Source of the DNA: Symbiodinium natans
Taxonomy: Eukaryota; Sar; Dinophyceae; Suessiales; Symbiodiniaceae
DNA length: 64,000 bases
Direction: 5' to 3'
Assembly: GCA_905221605.1 (NCBI GenBank)
Contig: CAJNDS010002524.1
Span: 841,634-905,633 of the forward strand
Shown here in pieces: positions 1 to 14,635 of this stretch. Numbering within the stretch: position 1 is the stretch's first letter; each line of letters begins with the position of its first letter. The notes below the pieces were generated by a model, which worked only from the letters and a program-made list of their open reading frames with translations, did not search any database and had not been told where the DNA came from. The position numbers and the translations under genes are program-made.

Positions 1-9
1 CCCTACTAG

Positions 10-3000
10 GGGCACGTTGGGCGTTTCGGAGCTTGGTGCAGCGCTGCGACATGTACCTGAGGCTGTGCCTCCTTAGATGTTGTTCTGGCTTCTACCTACT
101 CTTCAGGGTTTAGGGTTTAGGTTTAGGGTCTATGGTTCAGGGTTTAGGATTTAGGGTTTAGGGTTCAGGGTTTAGGTTTTCGGGTTTAGGGTGTAGGGTT
201 TAGGTTTCGGGTTTAGGGTTTAGGGATTTGGGATCCAAGGGTTTAGGGCTACCCTGCGCGGCCGAGGTGCCGCAAGTTTGACGCCGTGGAGCACGCGCGC
301 GTGCTCATCAAGATTTTGGATCCGGAGAACGAGGGCCAGGTGCGGCTCTATGGTGTGCTTGTAGGTAGGGTTTAGGGTTTAGGGTTTGGGGTTTGGGGTT
401 TAGGGTTTAGGGTTTAAGGTTCAGGGCTTAGGATTTAGGGCTCAGGTTTAGGGCCAAGTTTAGGGTTTAGGGCTAGGACCCAGATTAGGCCCTTATTCTC
501 TTTTTTTAGGGTTGCGGTTCCCTTGTGATCCTCTTACAAACCAAAAGGGCGCCCTGTGTATTCCTAGGTCACTCCTGGGTTTAGTTAGGGTAGTGGGTAT
601 AGGGTTTATGGGGTTTAGGGTGCCTTATCTCTCTAAGGGTTTCATGGGCCCTTCCTTACCTCCTTAACGGGTTCTGAGGTATGGGCCGTTGGGTTGTACA
701 GGGTATGGGCCCAGCCGCAGGCACCATGAAACTACCCTAAGAAACCCCCCAAAGACCCGATGCGCCCCATCAAGCCCCAAGTAGCCTTCTGAATCTCCTA
801 CACGGCCTCCTAAAGCCCTAAAGGGTTCAGGGTTTAGGGTTTAGGATTTAAGGTTTAGGCCCTAAAGCCCGAACACCCTAAACCAGTAACCCTAGACCCC
901 CCAAAACCCTGAGCCCTCAACCCTAAACCCTAAACCACAATCTCTAGCCTCATAAGCGTGTGTGAACCCTGGCCAGTTGTTGGGTTGTTCGGAGTTCGGA
1001 AGTTCGGACTTGTGGGACACATGGGCTTGGGAACTAGGAGTTCACCCTTAACTCTAAACTCCGAATCCCCAAAACGCCAAAGCCCACTGAACCCCAAACT
1101 CGAAACCTCAGATCCCAAAACCCCTACTTAGACGTCTCAAGGTGCTTAGTCAGTAGGTTTCAGGTAGGGATATATGTGCCCTATGCAGGTTTAACTGACT
1201 TCTATCCTAACAAATGGCCTGCGCGGCAAGTTCTCTGAGCTTTGAAGTAAGGATTATGGGGCTAGGTGAAGTAGTGGCTCACATATTGGGGGTTTTTCGA
1301 GCACGGAATGTAGGGTTTCGGAACTGGGCATTTGAGCATTTTGGCCACATCGGCGAAGTCGGGATGCCAATCTACTTTGGAGTTTGGGTTTAAGGTGTGG
1401 GGCTTTGGGTCTTGTATGTCCTACTTACAGAGCACCCTGGTTGTTGGGGGGTGGTTGGAAGGTATATCTAAACGTTTAGAGTCTGAGGCTTTAGTTTCAG
1501 GGCTTGGGGCTTGAGGCCTCAAGGGTTCCAGACAATGTTAAGGTTTAGGGCTTAGGGCTTAGGGCGTATAGGGTTTAGGGGGTTGCAATGTCAGCCATTC
1601 GCAGTCTGGAACCCTCGTACCTACCGCTTTTGGACTTCCTGCGAATGAACACGAAGACAGCAGATCAGCCACACACTTTCGCGGATAAAACGCCGCTGGT
1701 GTTGTTTGACACGTCAGCTGCAGCCACCGTCAGTGTCAGGATGCTGAAGCAAGGCCTTGACCATTGCAGCGTCCACCTGGTGAGCATGAAGATGAACGAT
1801 CTCTTTCTCGTGAAAAGCCTATGCACTGTTCCCGAGTCTTCTTGCTTCACTGGATACAGTGTCATGTGGTTCAAAGGCGCTCAGGACACCTCGTCGCAAA
1901 GGAAGGAGATGTTCCTGCAGGTACCTCTGGACAGCCGCCTCAGTCCACCAAGCTGTGTGCCCACTTTAGCACTCGTGGTGGCTGCAAGGGAGGGGGCGCA
2001 AGTGCAAATTTCTTCACAAGCAAGGAGCGGTCATGACTTCGCGGACTGACCAGACCCTCAAGCACAAACTGCAGAGATGCTTGGAGGAAATCAGTGGCAT
2101 GGTCAATGACCCCGCCTATGTCAAGTGGGGTTCATTGGATAACATCCACGGTCATCGGCATCGCGTGCCAGCCAGGGGGATGTTCGAGGCTCACTCGGGC
2201 CCCCTTCGGAATGATGTAGTGTTTAGGGTTTAGGGTTTATAGGGTGTGGGCATTTTGAATACTGGAAATATTTTGTTGTTCATGTTCCCAGGGGAGTATA
2301 GTTCACTTGCCGCCCCAGACCCAACAAGTTCGCAGGCAAAAGCACCCCCCCTAATGAATTAGAGGGTACCCTAGGCCTAGACCCGCAACCATAACACCCG
2401 CGCCAACAAAAAAGTGATATGTCCATATGTGTGTATATATACATATACATGTATGTATGTATGTATGTATGTATGTATGTATATATATATATACATATAC
2501 ATTTTGCAGTTCCATTCATTGTGCTTGAACATGCAAAGGTCAAAATAATAAAAAAAAACAATGATCCACATTGTTAAATGGGAACCAGCTCCTTCTGAAC
2601 AAAGCCAGCGGTCAAGCTGGAGAGGTGGATCTGGCTCGCTTCTGCACGGGCCCTACAGCAAAGAGGACGTTTTTTCCTCTTCTACAGGATGCTATTAGGG
2701 TTTAGGGTTTAGGGTTTAGGGTTTAGGGTTTAGGGCTTAGGGTTTAGGGTTTAGGGTTTAGGGTTTAGGGGCGAGTTGAGGGCTGCACCCTAAGCCGTAA
2801 AAGCCCCTACATGGAAAGCCTACGACCTAGGAGGAGTTCTTTCAAGGCGTCACCGGAGTCCTTCCTTGGCCGTCAGGCTTTCTGGGCTGCTACAGCAGGT
2901 CTCAAACCTTCCCTGAAGCCCGAAGAGACGAAAGTCCTAGACAATAAACTCCAACTTACAAGCCCTCTAAACCCTGTGTAAGTTGGGATGTTCCTCCTTA

Positions 3001-4347
3001 TACTAACAGCCCTTAATGGGGATTATAGTTGGGGGGTGCTAGAATCCCGATCAAGGACTGTTAGTATAAAGAGGAACATCCCAACCTCTACGCCCTATAC
3101 AAGACTTAACTCGACACCCTAAGCCCGAAGCACCTCGTGCGCCACTCAGGCGATCAGTTCGCAGCCGTGCAGATGGTCCGAAACTCCGCGCGGCTCAAGC
3201 GCCCGGGCGTCGTAAAGATGTGTTCAGGGTTTCGGATTTTATGGTTCCGCGGGTTTAGGTGGGCTTAGATGGGCTCAGGGTTTGGGAATTCAGGGTTTTG
3301 GGTTATGCCATTGGGGTGTAAAATCGGCCAGCAGAACGCCATACTAGGGCTTAGGGGTTAGCTATCTTCTACCTCCCCTTGTTTGAGTCTAAGAGGTCCT
3401 TGTTGAATTAAATTTAAGGCTCCAGTTTTTCGACTCCGAGGTACGTAGGCATTGTTTCGTATACATTGGGGTTACTTCCTTGCTCATATGGGGAGTTCCT
3501 TAATCAGGGTCCTGTTTATAAGGTGCCATATGATATAGCTCCAACAAAGGGACCCGAATTTCGAGAATTGCACGTATTATACTACTGTAGCTAGAAACTT
3601 ACGGTAGTACCTACAAAGGAACTGCACTTACAACTCTTGTATACCAGGAGCCCTAGAATTAGGATTCCCCAGTCACTGGGCTTATAGGGGCAAGCAACCT
3701 GGCTACAGCACCGTAGATTGGTCGAAGGTTGCCGTCTTTGGGTGGTTGGGGGAGGGTTTAGGGTTTCGTGTGTCTGGACCCAGAGTAGGCCTTCATTCCC
3801 TTTTTTTGGCTATGGTTCCCGTTTAAGCTCCTTTTAACCAAAAAAGGAGACCGTTCTTATTCCTAGTTTACTCTTGGATTTAGATCTTAGGGTAGGTCAT
3901 GGGCCATTAATACGGTCCCTTACCTCCCTTAAAGGGTTCTGAATATGGGTGTTTAGGGTGTATAAGGAGTATATCAGGGTCCCCTAAAAAGGGCCCGACC
4001 CAAAGAATGAGAGTGCGGACCCTGTATCCTGGCTTCACGCTTATGAGCTTCATGTTCTGGCTTCAGGGCTTAGGATTGAGGGATTCAGGGTTAAACCCTC
4101 AAATACCCTAAGTCCTACTCTTCCTTGTGTCGAGCTGAATGACCTAGTAACCCTAGGCCCTAACCCGAAAGCCTAAAGCCCAACCCTGAACCCTGAAACC
4201 TAAACCCTAACCCTAAATCCTAGCCCTAAACCCTAAACCCTTAGCCCTAAACCCTAAACCCTAAACCACACATCCGCATTTCCCTCGGGGTCCGGACAAG
4301 GCATTGGCATCGCACCTTTGGTCTGGGTGTGGCCGGCAACGTCGCAG
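10..4347 (+). CDS. Gene 1, exons 1-4 (N-terminal part)
   Basis: Exon 10-64 reads FRSLVQRCDMYLRL and ends at a GT donor. Exon 267-352 follows AG at 265-266 and reads CRKFDAVEHARVLIKI to RLYG. Exon 3150-3219 reads DQFAAVQMVRNSARLKRPG and ends in AT, completed to Met by the first G of the next exon. Exon 4301-4347 reads HWHRTFGLGVAGNVAG; its last G joins GC of exon 5 to restore the glycine. All four donors are GT, unlike the rest of the gene. Exon 1 might start farther left of the window. Exons 1-3 are supported only by open frame, phase and AG|G; exon 4 has the family motif. Confidence 0.6.
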
Positions 4348-4882
4348 GTTCGGCCGCCCGGGGTCCACGAATCCCTAAACCCTAAACCCTGAACCCTGAA
4401 CCCTAAACCCTGAAACCGAGGGGTTTGGGGGATTGGAGATCTTTAGCGTTGTGCAGGGCTTAGAGGCAGAGGTTTAGCGTTCTTTCGGTTGTTCCTTGTG
4501 TGTGTGTGCGCCTTTGTTTTCGGAAGCTAGGTGGTTACGTGTGCTCGTCGGGGTTGTGTGAATTTGCGGAATCCCCCTCAAGAAACGCCGCATTCACCAG
4601 AATCGACTCCTCTTTCTCAGGTTCCTCGTGTTTCGGAACCCTACACCCCAAACCTCAACCCCAAACCGGAGGGTTTTGGGTGCCTTTGTAAGGGCCAATC
4701 TAGTTTTTTTGTTCAGGGGTCAGCCATAAGTCCCTAAACCCTAAACCCTAAACCTGAAACCCAAGTCATTAGAAGGGCCAACTTGGGGTGTGCTCAGGGG
4801 CTGGCTGAGGATTCGGGCCGAGAAGGGCTTAGGGCTTCGGGCTTAGGGCTTCGGGTTTAGGGTTTAGGGTATATATATATAC

Positions 4883-4923
<41 letters not shown>

Positions 4924-7900
4924 GGTTTAGGGTATATATAACATATCCTTAATATTCCTAAGGGGAGGGGAGGGGCCGGGGGGGGGGGGGGGGCGCTTCA
5001 AATACATTGAGGGAGACCTAGGATTGCTTGGAGGCTCGTGGGCGGGTTGTAAGTAGGGTGGCCATGGATGCAAGCCGACTTAGGGGAATTTCCTAGTTAG
5101 CCCTAAACCCTAAACCCTAACCCTTAAACCCTAAACCCTAAACCCTAAACCCTAAACCCCACTCTTTAACCACCCATGAACCCCTGCTGGGGTGGGGGGC
5201 CTCAGGCCACATGGCGCAAGCCGGCGAAGCCGACCCCAGCCACGCCCAAACGGAAATGCCCCCGGCAGTCTTTACCTTCTACGTGCCTTCGGCTTTAGGG
5301 TTTAGGGTTTGGGGTTTAGGGTTTAGAGTTTAGGGTTTGGGGTTTAGGGTTTGGGGTTTAGGGTTTAGGGTTTGGGGTTTAGGGTTGGGGTTTAGGGTTT
5401 GGGGTTAAGGGTTTAGGGTTTATGGTTTAGAGTTTAGGGTTGGAGCCCAAACCTGGGTCCCAAAGCCTGCGAGGCTTTCGGGTGTAGGCGATAAGAGGGG
5501 AACCCCCCATCTGAGATCCCCAAAAACCCCCCATCTGAGATCCCCAAAAAGTAGGATCCCCTTAGCATAAGGACCCCGATAAGGTACCCCGAATTTCGGA
5601 ACCCCCCCCATATTATGGGCCTCTGGCCGAAAGTGTTCTGTGTTCTGCTTGCTAGCTCTGGTGGTCGACCTCACTCTCCTCGACCCCTAAGCCACAATAT
5701 CGCCCCTGAACGAGCACGAGTGCTTCCCCGAGCCTCCACCTCCTATTTGGGTTTAAGCCCTAACCTTAAGACCTAAACCCGAAGCTCTAAAGCCTAAAGC
5801 CTAAAGCCCTACTCCCTAAACGGTCCGAGGCGCCGCACCCCCACACCGTGGACGCGACGGAAGATGAGATCTTGCAGCGGCTCGAAAACTTTCCTGTCAC
5901 GAACGCCGTGATTGACTTCCCCCGTGCCAGGGCTGCTAGCAGAATCCTTCTACCCCAAACCCTAAACCCTAAACCCTAAACTAGGCTTTTGAGCCCAAAG
6001 GCCGGATTATATCAGGGTTTTTTTGGTCGTTTTGAGCCTAAGGGAATACATGTTTAGTGCCAAGTTGTGGGGGCTTCTGAACTGAAACCCTGCAAGAGTA
6101 CCTCTACCCAACATGCTTAGGGATTCGGACAACCCCTAAAACCCCAAAGCCCTACGCCCGAAAGGCTAAACCCTTACCCTAAACCCTAAACCCTAAACCC
6201 TAAACCCTAAACCCTAAACCCTAAACCCTAAACCCTAAACCCTTACCCCTAACCCCTTTAGAGTTTAGGGTGCTGAAGAGCCTCGGCATCTGGTGGGAGC
6301 TTGGGAACTCGGCTCCATAGGGTTTAGGGTTTGCGGCTTAGGCCTTCTAGGGTTTAGGGTTTAGGGTTTAGGGATCTTCTGGAACTGTCGGGCGAGCCTG
6401 AATTCAAGCGACGACGAAGCGACGTAGGTTGAGAGGCTCATGCCCTTCACGTTCGCCGGTTCAAGGTCTAGGGCTTAGAGGTTTTCTAGGGTTTCTTGCG
6501 GGTTAAAAGTTTAGGCTTGACGGCGCAACCCCTAAACCCTACACCCAAAGCCCTAAGCCCTAAGCCCTAAGCTCGCAAGGACAGGGTGGCAATGTTCAGG
6601 TCGAGCCCGAGATGGGTTTGTATTGCGACATCGTGTACACGAAGGCAGGGTTTAGGGTTTAGCGTTTAAGGTTTAGGGTTGAGGGTTTAGGGTTTAGGTT
6701 TTAGCCCCCAATTATCAGTCTACTTGTATCCTACTTAGAGGACTTAGGGGTCTTATCAGTACAGCTTGTTTTTGTTGGTGTCGAAACTGATTTTTGGATT
6801 TGTCCAAAGGGTACGTGAGGGCCAGTTCAGGTTGAGGGTTTAGAGTTTAGGGTTAGCTCAATATCAGAGGCCATGCTAAAGCAGGGGACCCAGACAAGGG
6901 GACCTCACAGCATCAGGTTTTGGGTTCGGGGCGCTCGTTGTGGCCCTTTATTTTTAGAGAATACCTATATATATATATATATATGTATTTAAGAGGCTAA
7001 GCTCTAGACCCTGCCCCAAGAACCCCAAGCTTATTTGTTTCTAGGTTACCCAAGAGCCTAGAAGGGCTTTTGTACTAAAGCCAACAAGAAACTAGGTTTT
7101 GGTTTCTTACGGTAGACCCTAAACCCTAAACCCTCAGCCCTCAACCCTAAACCGTAAACCCTGAACCCAGCCCGCACAAAAGCCCCTATAAGCGATGCTC
7201 TCCCTAGGATGGCAAAGCAGTGGAGCGCCTCGTACCGCGACGGATAGCGGCCTTCAACGACTGCCCCGCTGCGGCAGTAGGGTTTGGGGTTTAGGGTTTA
7301 GGGTTTAGGGTTTAAGGTTTCGGGCTCAGGGCTTAGGGTTTAGGGTTTAGGGTTTAGGGTGTAAGGTTTCGGGTTTTGTTAGGGCTTGTAAGCTTTAGGG
7401 TTTGAGGGGTTTAGGGCCGGGCTTAGGGTGTTGTAGGGGCTTGTTCGCTAGCTTCGTTTTTTGGATTGATGTCGTTTCTTTCTTTTGTTGGCTTCTCAGG
7501 GTTTGAGCTTGTTGTTCAGGGTTTGGAGGTTTGGACTCTAGGGGTTTGGCATCTAGGGCTTAGGTTTCCGGGTTTATAATTTTTCGGGAGCTGTGGCTGC
7601 AAGTTTTTTGGGTTTCGGGTGCAGGGCACCCTAAACCCTAAACCCTTAACCCTTAACCCTAAACCTTAAACCTTAAACCCTAAACCCTAAACCCTAAACC
7701 CGAAACCCTAAACCTCTGCCCAGGCTCCATACGGCAGCTGGACGGGTCGTCGAAGCTGACTCTCGGTGACAGAAGTTCTGTCTGGCAGGGTTTGGGGGTT
7801 AGGGTTTAGAGTTTAGGGTTTAGGGTTTAGGGTTTAGGGTTTGGGGTTTGGGGTTTGGGGTTTGGGGTTTGGGGTTTGGGGTTTGGGGTCTCTCGGGCTA

Positions 7901-10900
7901 ATAGGCTTTATCGGGCTTAAAAGGGTTTATCGGGTTTCTAGGGCCAGGCTCTGTATTCCAGCCCGCTGGGTGTTTACAGTTTAGGGTTTAGAGGCTTGGT
8001 GTGTTAGTGTTCCGGGTTCTCTTAAGGTTTTTCTGCCCGGAAACCTAAGCTTCCTAAACCCTAAACCCTAAACCCTAACCCTAAACCGTAAACCCTAAAC
8101 CCTAAACGGAGGTTTGTCGTGGACTGTCCAAGCTCCGAAACTTAGGGCCATTTGGGGGCATGGCTGGCTCGGAGGGTGTAGGGTTTAGGGTTTAGGGTTT
8201 AGGGTTTAGGGTTTAGGGGTGAAGGTTCATGGGCAGTACAGGGGCCTGAATGATTGGAATAGGATTCTGGGGGGCTAGTATAGAATGAGTATATAGGGAC
8301 GATCAGGGAACACTATTCGTAATTATGTACCTGCCTTCACAAAGGTTATCACCATAGTTGCCCTACTTCTAACCCTACTTGCAAGCACCCATGAACCTGC
8401 CAGTATGGGTTTTTTTCACCTCAAGCTCTAAACCCTAGACTCTAAACCCTAAACCCTAAACCCTAAACCCTGAACCCTGAACCCTAAACCCTAAACCCTA
8501 AACTTTACTAAACCAGTGCATCCTAAAACCCAAAAGCCGAACCATTCCGGCGGGCTCCCAGGAGCGAGAAGAAAAACTGGGGATTTGGCAGCAAGGGCAT
8601 TAGCCTTCGAAGCTTCCGCATCAATAGCATCTCCCGCGGCAGCTACGTGGCTTTGGCTCAGTTTTGGTGGGCTTGAGTTTGTTCGAACCCTAAACCCGAA
8701 ACCCGAAGCCCTAACCCCTAACCCATAAACCCTAAACCCTAAACCCTAAGAGCTTTGGCTTTTGTTGAGGATCCAGGCCTGGTATGGAGTCATCCCTGTG
8801 ATGGGACGCGCCTGAAACGACAAGCGTCCAAGAGCCAGGATGCCCAAATTAGGAGTTTCCCCCTTGTGCTAACAGTTGTAGGTTTAGGGTTTAGGGTTTA
8901 GGGTTTAGGGTTTAGGGTTTAGGGTTTAGGGTTTAGGGTTTAGGGTTTAGGGTTTAGGGTTTAGGGGTGGTAACCTTTAACCTTGTTGGGGTAATATCAT
9001 CCCCTTATACTCCCAAAGGTTAACCTTTAGTTCCCCTAAGTACTGGACAACTAGGAACAGCTCCTTAATAAGGATTATAGTACCCCCCCCCCCATTATAA
9101 TCCCTATTCAGGACTAATCCCAACTTCTTCCCCGTTGCCGGGTTAGGATCCCTCACACACCCCTTTTTGTGAACAATACAGGGCCCCTTCCCGCACACAT
9201 GTTGCAAGTATACCGTAGACGCATGATCCCGGTACGGTCCGGGGGGCAGGGAAGGGATTGCTAGGATTTGGGCAGACCCTAAACCCTAAACCCGAAACCC
9301 TAAACCCTAAACCCTAAACTAGGGTTCAGCCCAGGTGGATCAGCTCTGCATGGCGTCCTACATCAAGAGAGGCCATGGCAGGATCGAGCTGCAGGGAGTT
9401 GATGCGACTTGCTTGGGGTGGCAGACATGGCCACTTTTCAAAGTTAAACTGGGGCGTTTAGGGTTTAGGGTTTAAGGTTTAGGGTTTAGGGTTTGTTTAG
9501 GTTTGGGGTTTATGGTCGCTTCTGGTGTGCTCATTACAAGGCAGCCCCTGTTATTTTTGGATGCCCAAAATGAGGCCAAGTGACCACATGGATTTCGGGT
9601 TTAGGGTTTGGGGACTCTTCCGGTCGTTGATGCTTAGGGTTAAGGGGGCCAAGGGGCTTGGGTTTCAAGGCATTTACGGTGGTTGCTTACACAGGCCTAG
9701 AACCTAGGGTTTAAAGGCTTAGGGTTTAGGGTTCAGGGTTTAGGGTCTAGGATTTAGGGTTTAGGGTTTAGGGCTACTTGGAGGTACGTGGGTACGTAAA
9801 ACTGGGGTTAAAAAGCAGGGTAACTGTGATTAGAGCCTTCTTTAGGGAACTTGTAATCCTACTTATTAGTACCCGTGAACCTTCCAAGTGCAACCTAAAA
9901 CCTCAGAGCCTTAAACCTCCAAGCCTAGGTCTACAGGCCTAGTTCGGTTGTCACCCTAAACCCTAAACCCTAAACCCTAAACCCTGAACCCTGAACCCTG
10001 AACCCTAAACCCTTTTTCGGGGTCTAAGAGAAGGAGGGTTCGGGCTTCAAGGTCTAGCCTTAGGTTATAGTTGATGCCTTGTAGCCGCCCTTCACGACCC
10101 TTTAGAAGGATATACATATATATATATATATATATCTAGGGATGCTAGGGCCTGATCCCTACTAAGAAGACGGGGAGTCTCCTAAGTATCGTGCCTTCGG
10201 GCGGGGTCGAGGAGGGCAGGGGACTCCACTCTTGGGCACCATTCCCAGGATGATATACCTTAGACTGTACTAGTATAGGGGTTCTAGCGTAGGAATTATG
10301 AGGTATCTTCGACCTTCCTTGATAAGGAGATCTACCTAAAGCTGAAGCATAGTACGAACTCTACGGTATACTCAATTCAGGTCTACGGTTTTCTCACTCC
10401 AAGTGGGTCCCTGCGTTCTCCACATAGCCCCCCTCCCCTCCTTCCCGGACGCAGGTCCTGAGACCTTTGATTATAGCATTCCAGCTCCGGCGAGGACCAG
10501 GGCTCCCTTCACTCGTTTTGCGGTTTTAGGGTTGAGGGTTTAGGGTTCAAGGTTTGGGGTGTGGGGGTGGGGGTGGGTTGGGGCAGAGGGAGGGGGGGGG
10601 CGAGGCTTTGTGATTGAAAGGGGTTGTTGACTGGCTTTGGGGAGTTCAGGGTTGGGGGTTCAGGGTTTGGGGTAATGAGGATTGCAGGATGTTGAAAACG
10701 TGTTACATTTGCTACGACTGTTTCTTCTCCGCTGCAGACGGGAAAGGGGGGCCGAGCTTGGGCAGATTCTTCCCAGGGGTGGAGCTTTGAAACTCCCTAA
10801 ACCCTAAACCCTAACCCTAAAACCTAAACCCTAAGTCCTTAGATCCTGAACCGGGAGAGAAGGATTTAGTGCTCGCGAGGAACTACCTACTGTTCCACGA

Positions 10901-13900
10901 CGCCCTGCTCCTGGGCTGCCAAGGGGCCTTGCCACAACATCCCGGACTGAGCAAAAGCCCCCCAAAAACCCTACAAGAAACCATAAACCCTAAACCCTAA
11001 ACCCTAACCCCTCAACCCTAAGCCCGAAGCCCTAAGCCCCAAGCCCTAAGCCCTGAGCCCCAAGCCCTAAGCCCCAAGCCCCAAGCCCTAAGCCCTAAGC
11101 CCTAAGCCCTAAGCCTACGCCCTGAGCCCTAAGCCCTAAACCGCAACTTGCTTCATGTCCCAACGCAACCATTTCATAAACATGGGGTTCTTCTTGGCAC
11201 CCTGAACTGGAAGGAAAATTCTCCAGCCCTGGCACCAACAGAGAAGATAATGTAGAATCTAGATAGATGAACCTCATAAGCAACCGATCAAGTTGTCATG
11301 GCTTCAGAATCTTTACTTTTTTCTCATCCTTCCTTGATGCCTGAGAAGCCTAGGATGCCCAGTAGTGCCCTTATTCCCTTTGTTGGGGGGTTAGGTTCCC
11401 TTACAAACCCCTTTAAGCAAAAAAGGGGTACCCTTCTTAACCCTGGGTTACTGAGCATCCTAGAAGCGTTTAGGGTTTAGGGATTAGGGTTTAGAACCTT
11501 CAACATGGCCTCCTGGGTACCGGGTGATGCATCATGGGATTGCTTACGTCATGCGCGGATCCTGCGCACGGATCTGAAAGGGTACTAGGTTCACATGGGT
11601 TCTCATAAGTCGGGCCTAGAAGTAGGGTAACTATGGTCATAGCCTTATTTGTCGCACGCCTAGCCCTACTTCTAAGTACCCGTGCAAGGGCCCCCGCGAC
11701 AAAGGATTCTAGCGCCCTTGTTCAAGAACCAAATCTGACAAAGGAAGCCCTTTAACCCAAAAGCCCTATAAACCATATATAAGCCCTATTAAGCCGTATA
11801 CTTGCAGGTTCATATCTACAGAGAAGTAGGCTTACAAGTAGGGTAAATATGGAACTTTACTTAGGGGACTTGTAACCCTATATTTTCTGGTCCCCACGAA
11901 CCTCCAAGTAGCCCTAAACCCCCCTAAACCCTGAACCCTAAACCCAAACCCCAAACCCCAAACCCTAAGCCCTAAACCCTACATATAGGCGCCATGTGCC
12001 CTCTGCCCTTCGAAGCCCGCAAACCTGGATCCCTAAACCCTGTAACCGCAGTTCTATAGACCCTAAACACGTTTAGGGTTTAGGGCTTAGGGCTTAGGGC
12101 TTACAGCTTAGGGTTAGGGTTTAGGGTTTAGAGTTTAGGGTGTAGGGTGTAGGGTTTAGGGTTTAGGGTTTAGGGTTTAGGGATGCACGGTTTTCAGAGT
12201 TGAGGGTTTAGGATCCGAGGTTGGACTGGATCGTGGACCGCATCAACAACCAACAGGACACGGACAAGTGGGAGGAGATCTTCCCTCGCCTCGTGCAGAC
12301 CCTTGGCCGCAATGTTGGGTAACCCTAAATCCTAAACCCTAAACCCTAAAGGGTCTAGGGTTTAGAATGGGAGTTTCAGAACAAGGGGCCCCGGGACCCC
12401 TAATAAGGGACCCCAAATAGTAGGATTCCCTTGTAATAATAATAAGGACCCCAAGAAGGTACTCCTAATTTCGGAAACCCCCAAATTCTGACAAACCCTG
12501 AAACCCTTAAATCCCAATATCCCTCAACCTTAAATCCCTAGAATCCCCAGAAAACCACCAAACATAAGCCCCCGGGGCCGTGTAATCAGGCTCCCATCCA
12601 CGCCTCAACTGTTCAGGGGGGGGGGGGGGGGGGGGGGCCCAACACACTAAAGAGGGTCCAACATTACCGTATTGGGGAGTTTGGGGGGGTGTCTAGGGCT
12701 CTTAGGGTTTGGGGTTTACGTTGCGTAGGTTTAGGATTTAGGGTTTAGGGTTCAGGGTTTAGGGTTTAGGGTTCAGGGTTCAGGGTTCAGGGTTTAGGGT
12801 TCAGGGTTTAGGGTTTAGGGTTTAGGGGCACCCCGATTTCGAAATTGACCCTATGCACTGTTTGAACCAAGTATGGAAGTTGCCTCAGCTTTGTCTCGGA
12901 AGGATCTCTAAGGGTTGCTTCAGGCTAGGTGGGTGCAGGGATGCCTCAAGGGACGGCCGTTTTAGGGTTTAGGGTTAGGGTTTAGGGCTTAGGGTTTAGG
13001 GTTTAGGGCTTAGGGTGTAGGGTTTAGGGTTTAGGGTTATGTCCGCCGCCAAGGAGTGACTATCCTGTCTCCATGTGGATCGCACTGGGAGCAGGTGCTT
13101 TATTGGGGGGCAGGGAGGGTTTAGGGTTTTGGGTTTAGGGTTTAGTAGGGTAAAGGGTAAACCCATTTTTGGACACATCCTTTTAAGTGGGATTCTCCGC
13201 ATTCGGGAGGTAGAGAGGGCCCAAGAGGACTCAGGATTTAGGGTTGGTGGTTGAGGACCCAGAGACTCCCGAACCCCGAAAAAATAAAGGAATCTACCTT
13301 AAATTACATTAGGAACCCTAATATGATTTAAGGTATATTCCTTAATTAAGGGGTTTGGGAGTCTCTGAAAAATTTCTTGGATCCGCCCCGTAGGTGAGTA
13401 CACCGACTGGGGCAACAGCAACTTCTTGCAGCCCAAGGACTCTCCCCTGGGCGCACAGCTTAGGGTTTAGGGTTTAGGGTTTAGGGTTTAGGGTTTAGCG
13501 TTTATAGGGTTCAGGGTTTAGGGTTTAGGGTGCAGGGTTCGGGGCATTCCCGCCACACATGTGGGACATTGCCCTACATACCCCCTCAAAGGGACCCGAA
13601 ACTTTAAACCTTAAGCCCTAAACCCATAACCCCTGCCTTCCCAAACACCTAAACCTCCGACCCCGGAAACCAAAGCCCTTAAACCCCAAAGACTAAACCC
13701 CCAAGGTGGACTTTTTTTCCAAGCCCCTAAACCCCCAACCCCCCCCCCCCCCCCCCCCCCCCCCAGGCCCTAAGCCCTAAGCCCTAAGCCCTAAACCCTA
13801 AACCCTAAACGTAAACCCTAAATAAAGGTGCACTTTTTTGCAAGCTGCGGGTAGATGGGGTATCTGGGGGCTTCGGTTTCACTGATGTTGATGGCATGGT

Positions 13901-14589
13901 GCTAATTGAGGGTTTGGGGTTATATAAGGTTTGGGGTTTGGGTTTGGGGTTTAGGGGGGTTTGGGGTTTAGCGTTTTAGGGTTTAATTAGGGTTTTAGGG
14001 TTTAGGGTTTTGGGGTTCTAGGGTTCTAGGGTTGTAGGGTTTAGCGTTTGGGGTTTAGGGTTTTAGGGTTCTAGGGTTGTAGGGTTTAGGGTTTCAAAGG
14101 GTTTGAGAGTGTAGGGTTTTAGGCCCTTGGAACTCCCGACCAGGACGAGACGCTGGTACTGATCTACGACGAGCCCCTTGACGTGACAGCGACATCAGCT
14201 CGGCCACCGAATCCCAAAATGTTGAGGGTCTAGGGTTTAGGGTTTAGGGTTTAGGATTTAGGGTTTAGGGTTTAGGGTTTAGGGGGTCGGAAGGGCTTTA
14301 CCTGGGACTCTCCTTACCTACAGTTTAAAAGTTTGTGCCTACTATTAAGGGGCAGTGACTACGCAACTGTAGGTAAGTAGAGTCCCAGGTGGGGCTTGGG
14401 GTTTGTAGAGTCTAAGGTTTAGGTTCGGACCCTGAGCCTTAGAATCCCCAATGACAGCACTAGAGTAGCACTAAGCCACCTCAACGTGCAGAACCGGTCC
14501 AAACGCTAAATCCTAAACACGAAACCATAAACCCTAGACCCGAGACCCGAGACCCTCAACCCTAAACCCTAAACCCTAAACCCTAAACC

Positions 14590-14635
<46 letters not shown>

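Larger units (their letters stand above)
353..3149. repeat. Intron 2 of gene 1: telomere arrays and several small elements
   Basis: Begins with TTTAGGG (361-470). Holds family-D (about 474-595) and family-I-like (about 640-690) element remnants, mixed CCCTAAA/TTTAGGG (826-935), the open segment at 1588-2230, an ATGT/AT microsatellite (2437-2500), a 10-unit TTTAGGG array (2695-2772) and a family-B element (2983-3085). No exon found between. Confidence 0.6.

Noticed and set aside
2280..2571. Two minus-strand ORFs with IYIYTYIHTYIH
   Set aside because: ATGT/AT microsatellite read as protein.
8641..8670. Dinoflagellate spliced leader or its relic (ctttggctcag)
   Set aside because: Only a short match inside an intron; the full 22-base leader pattern was not found anywhere.
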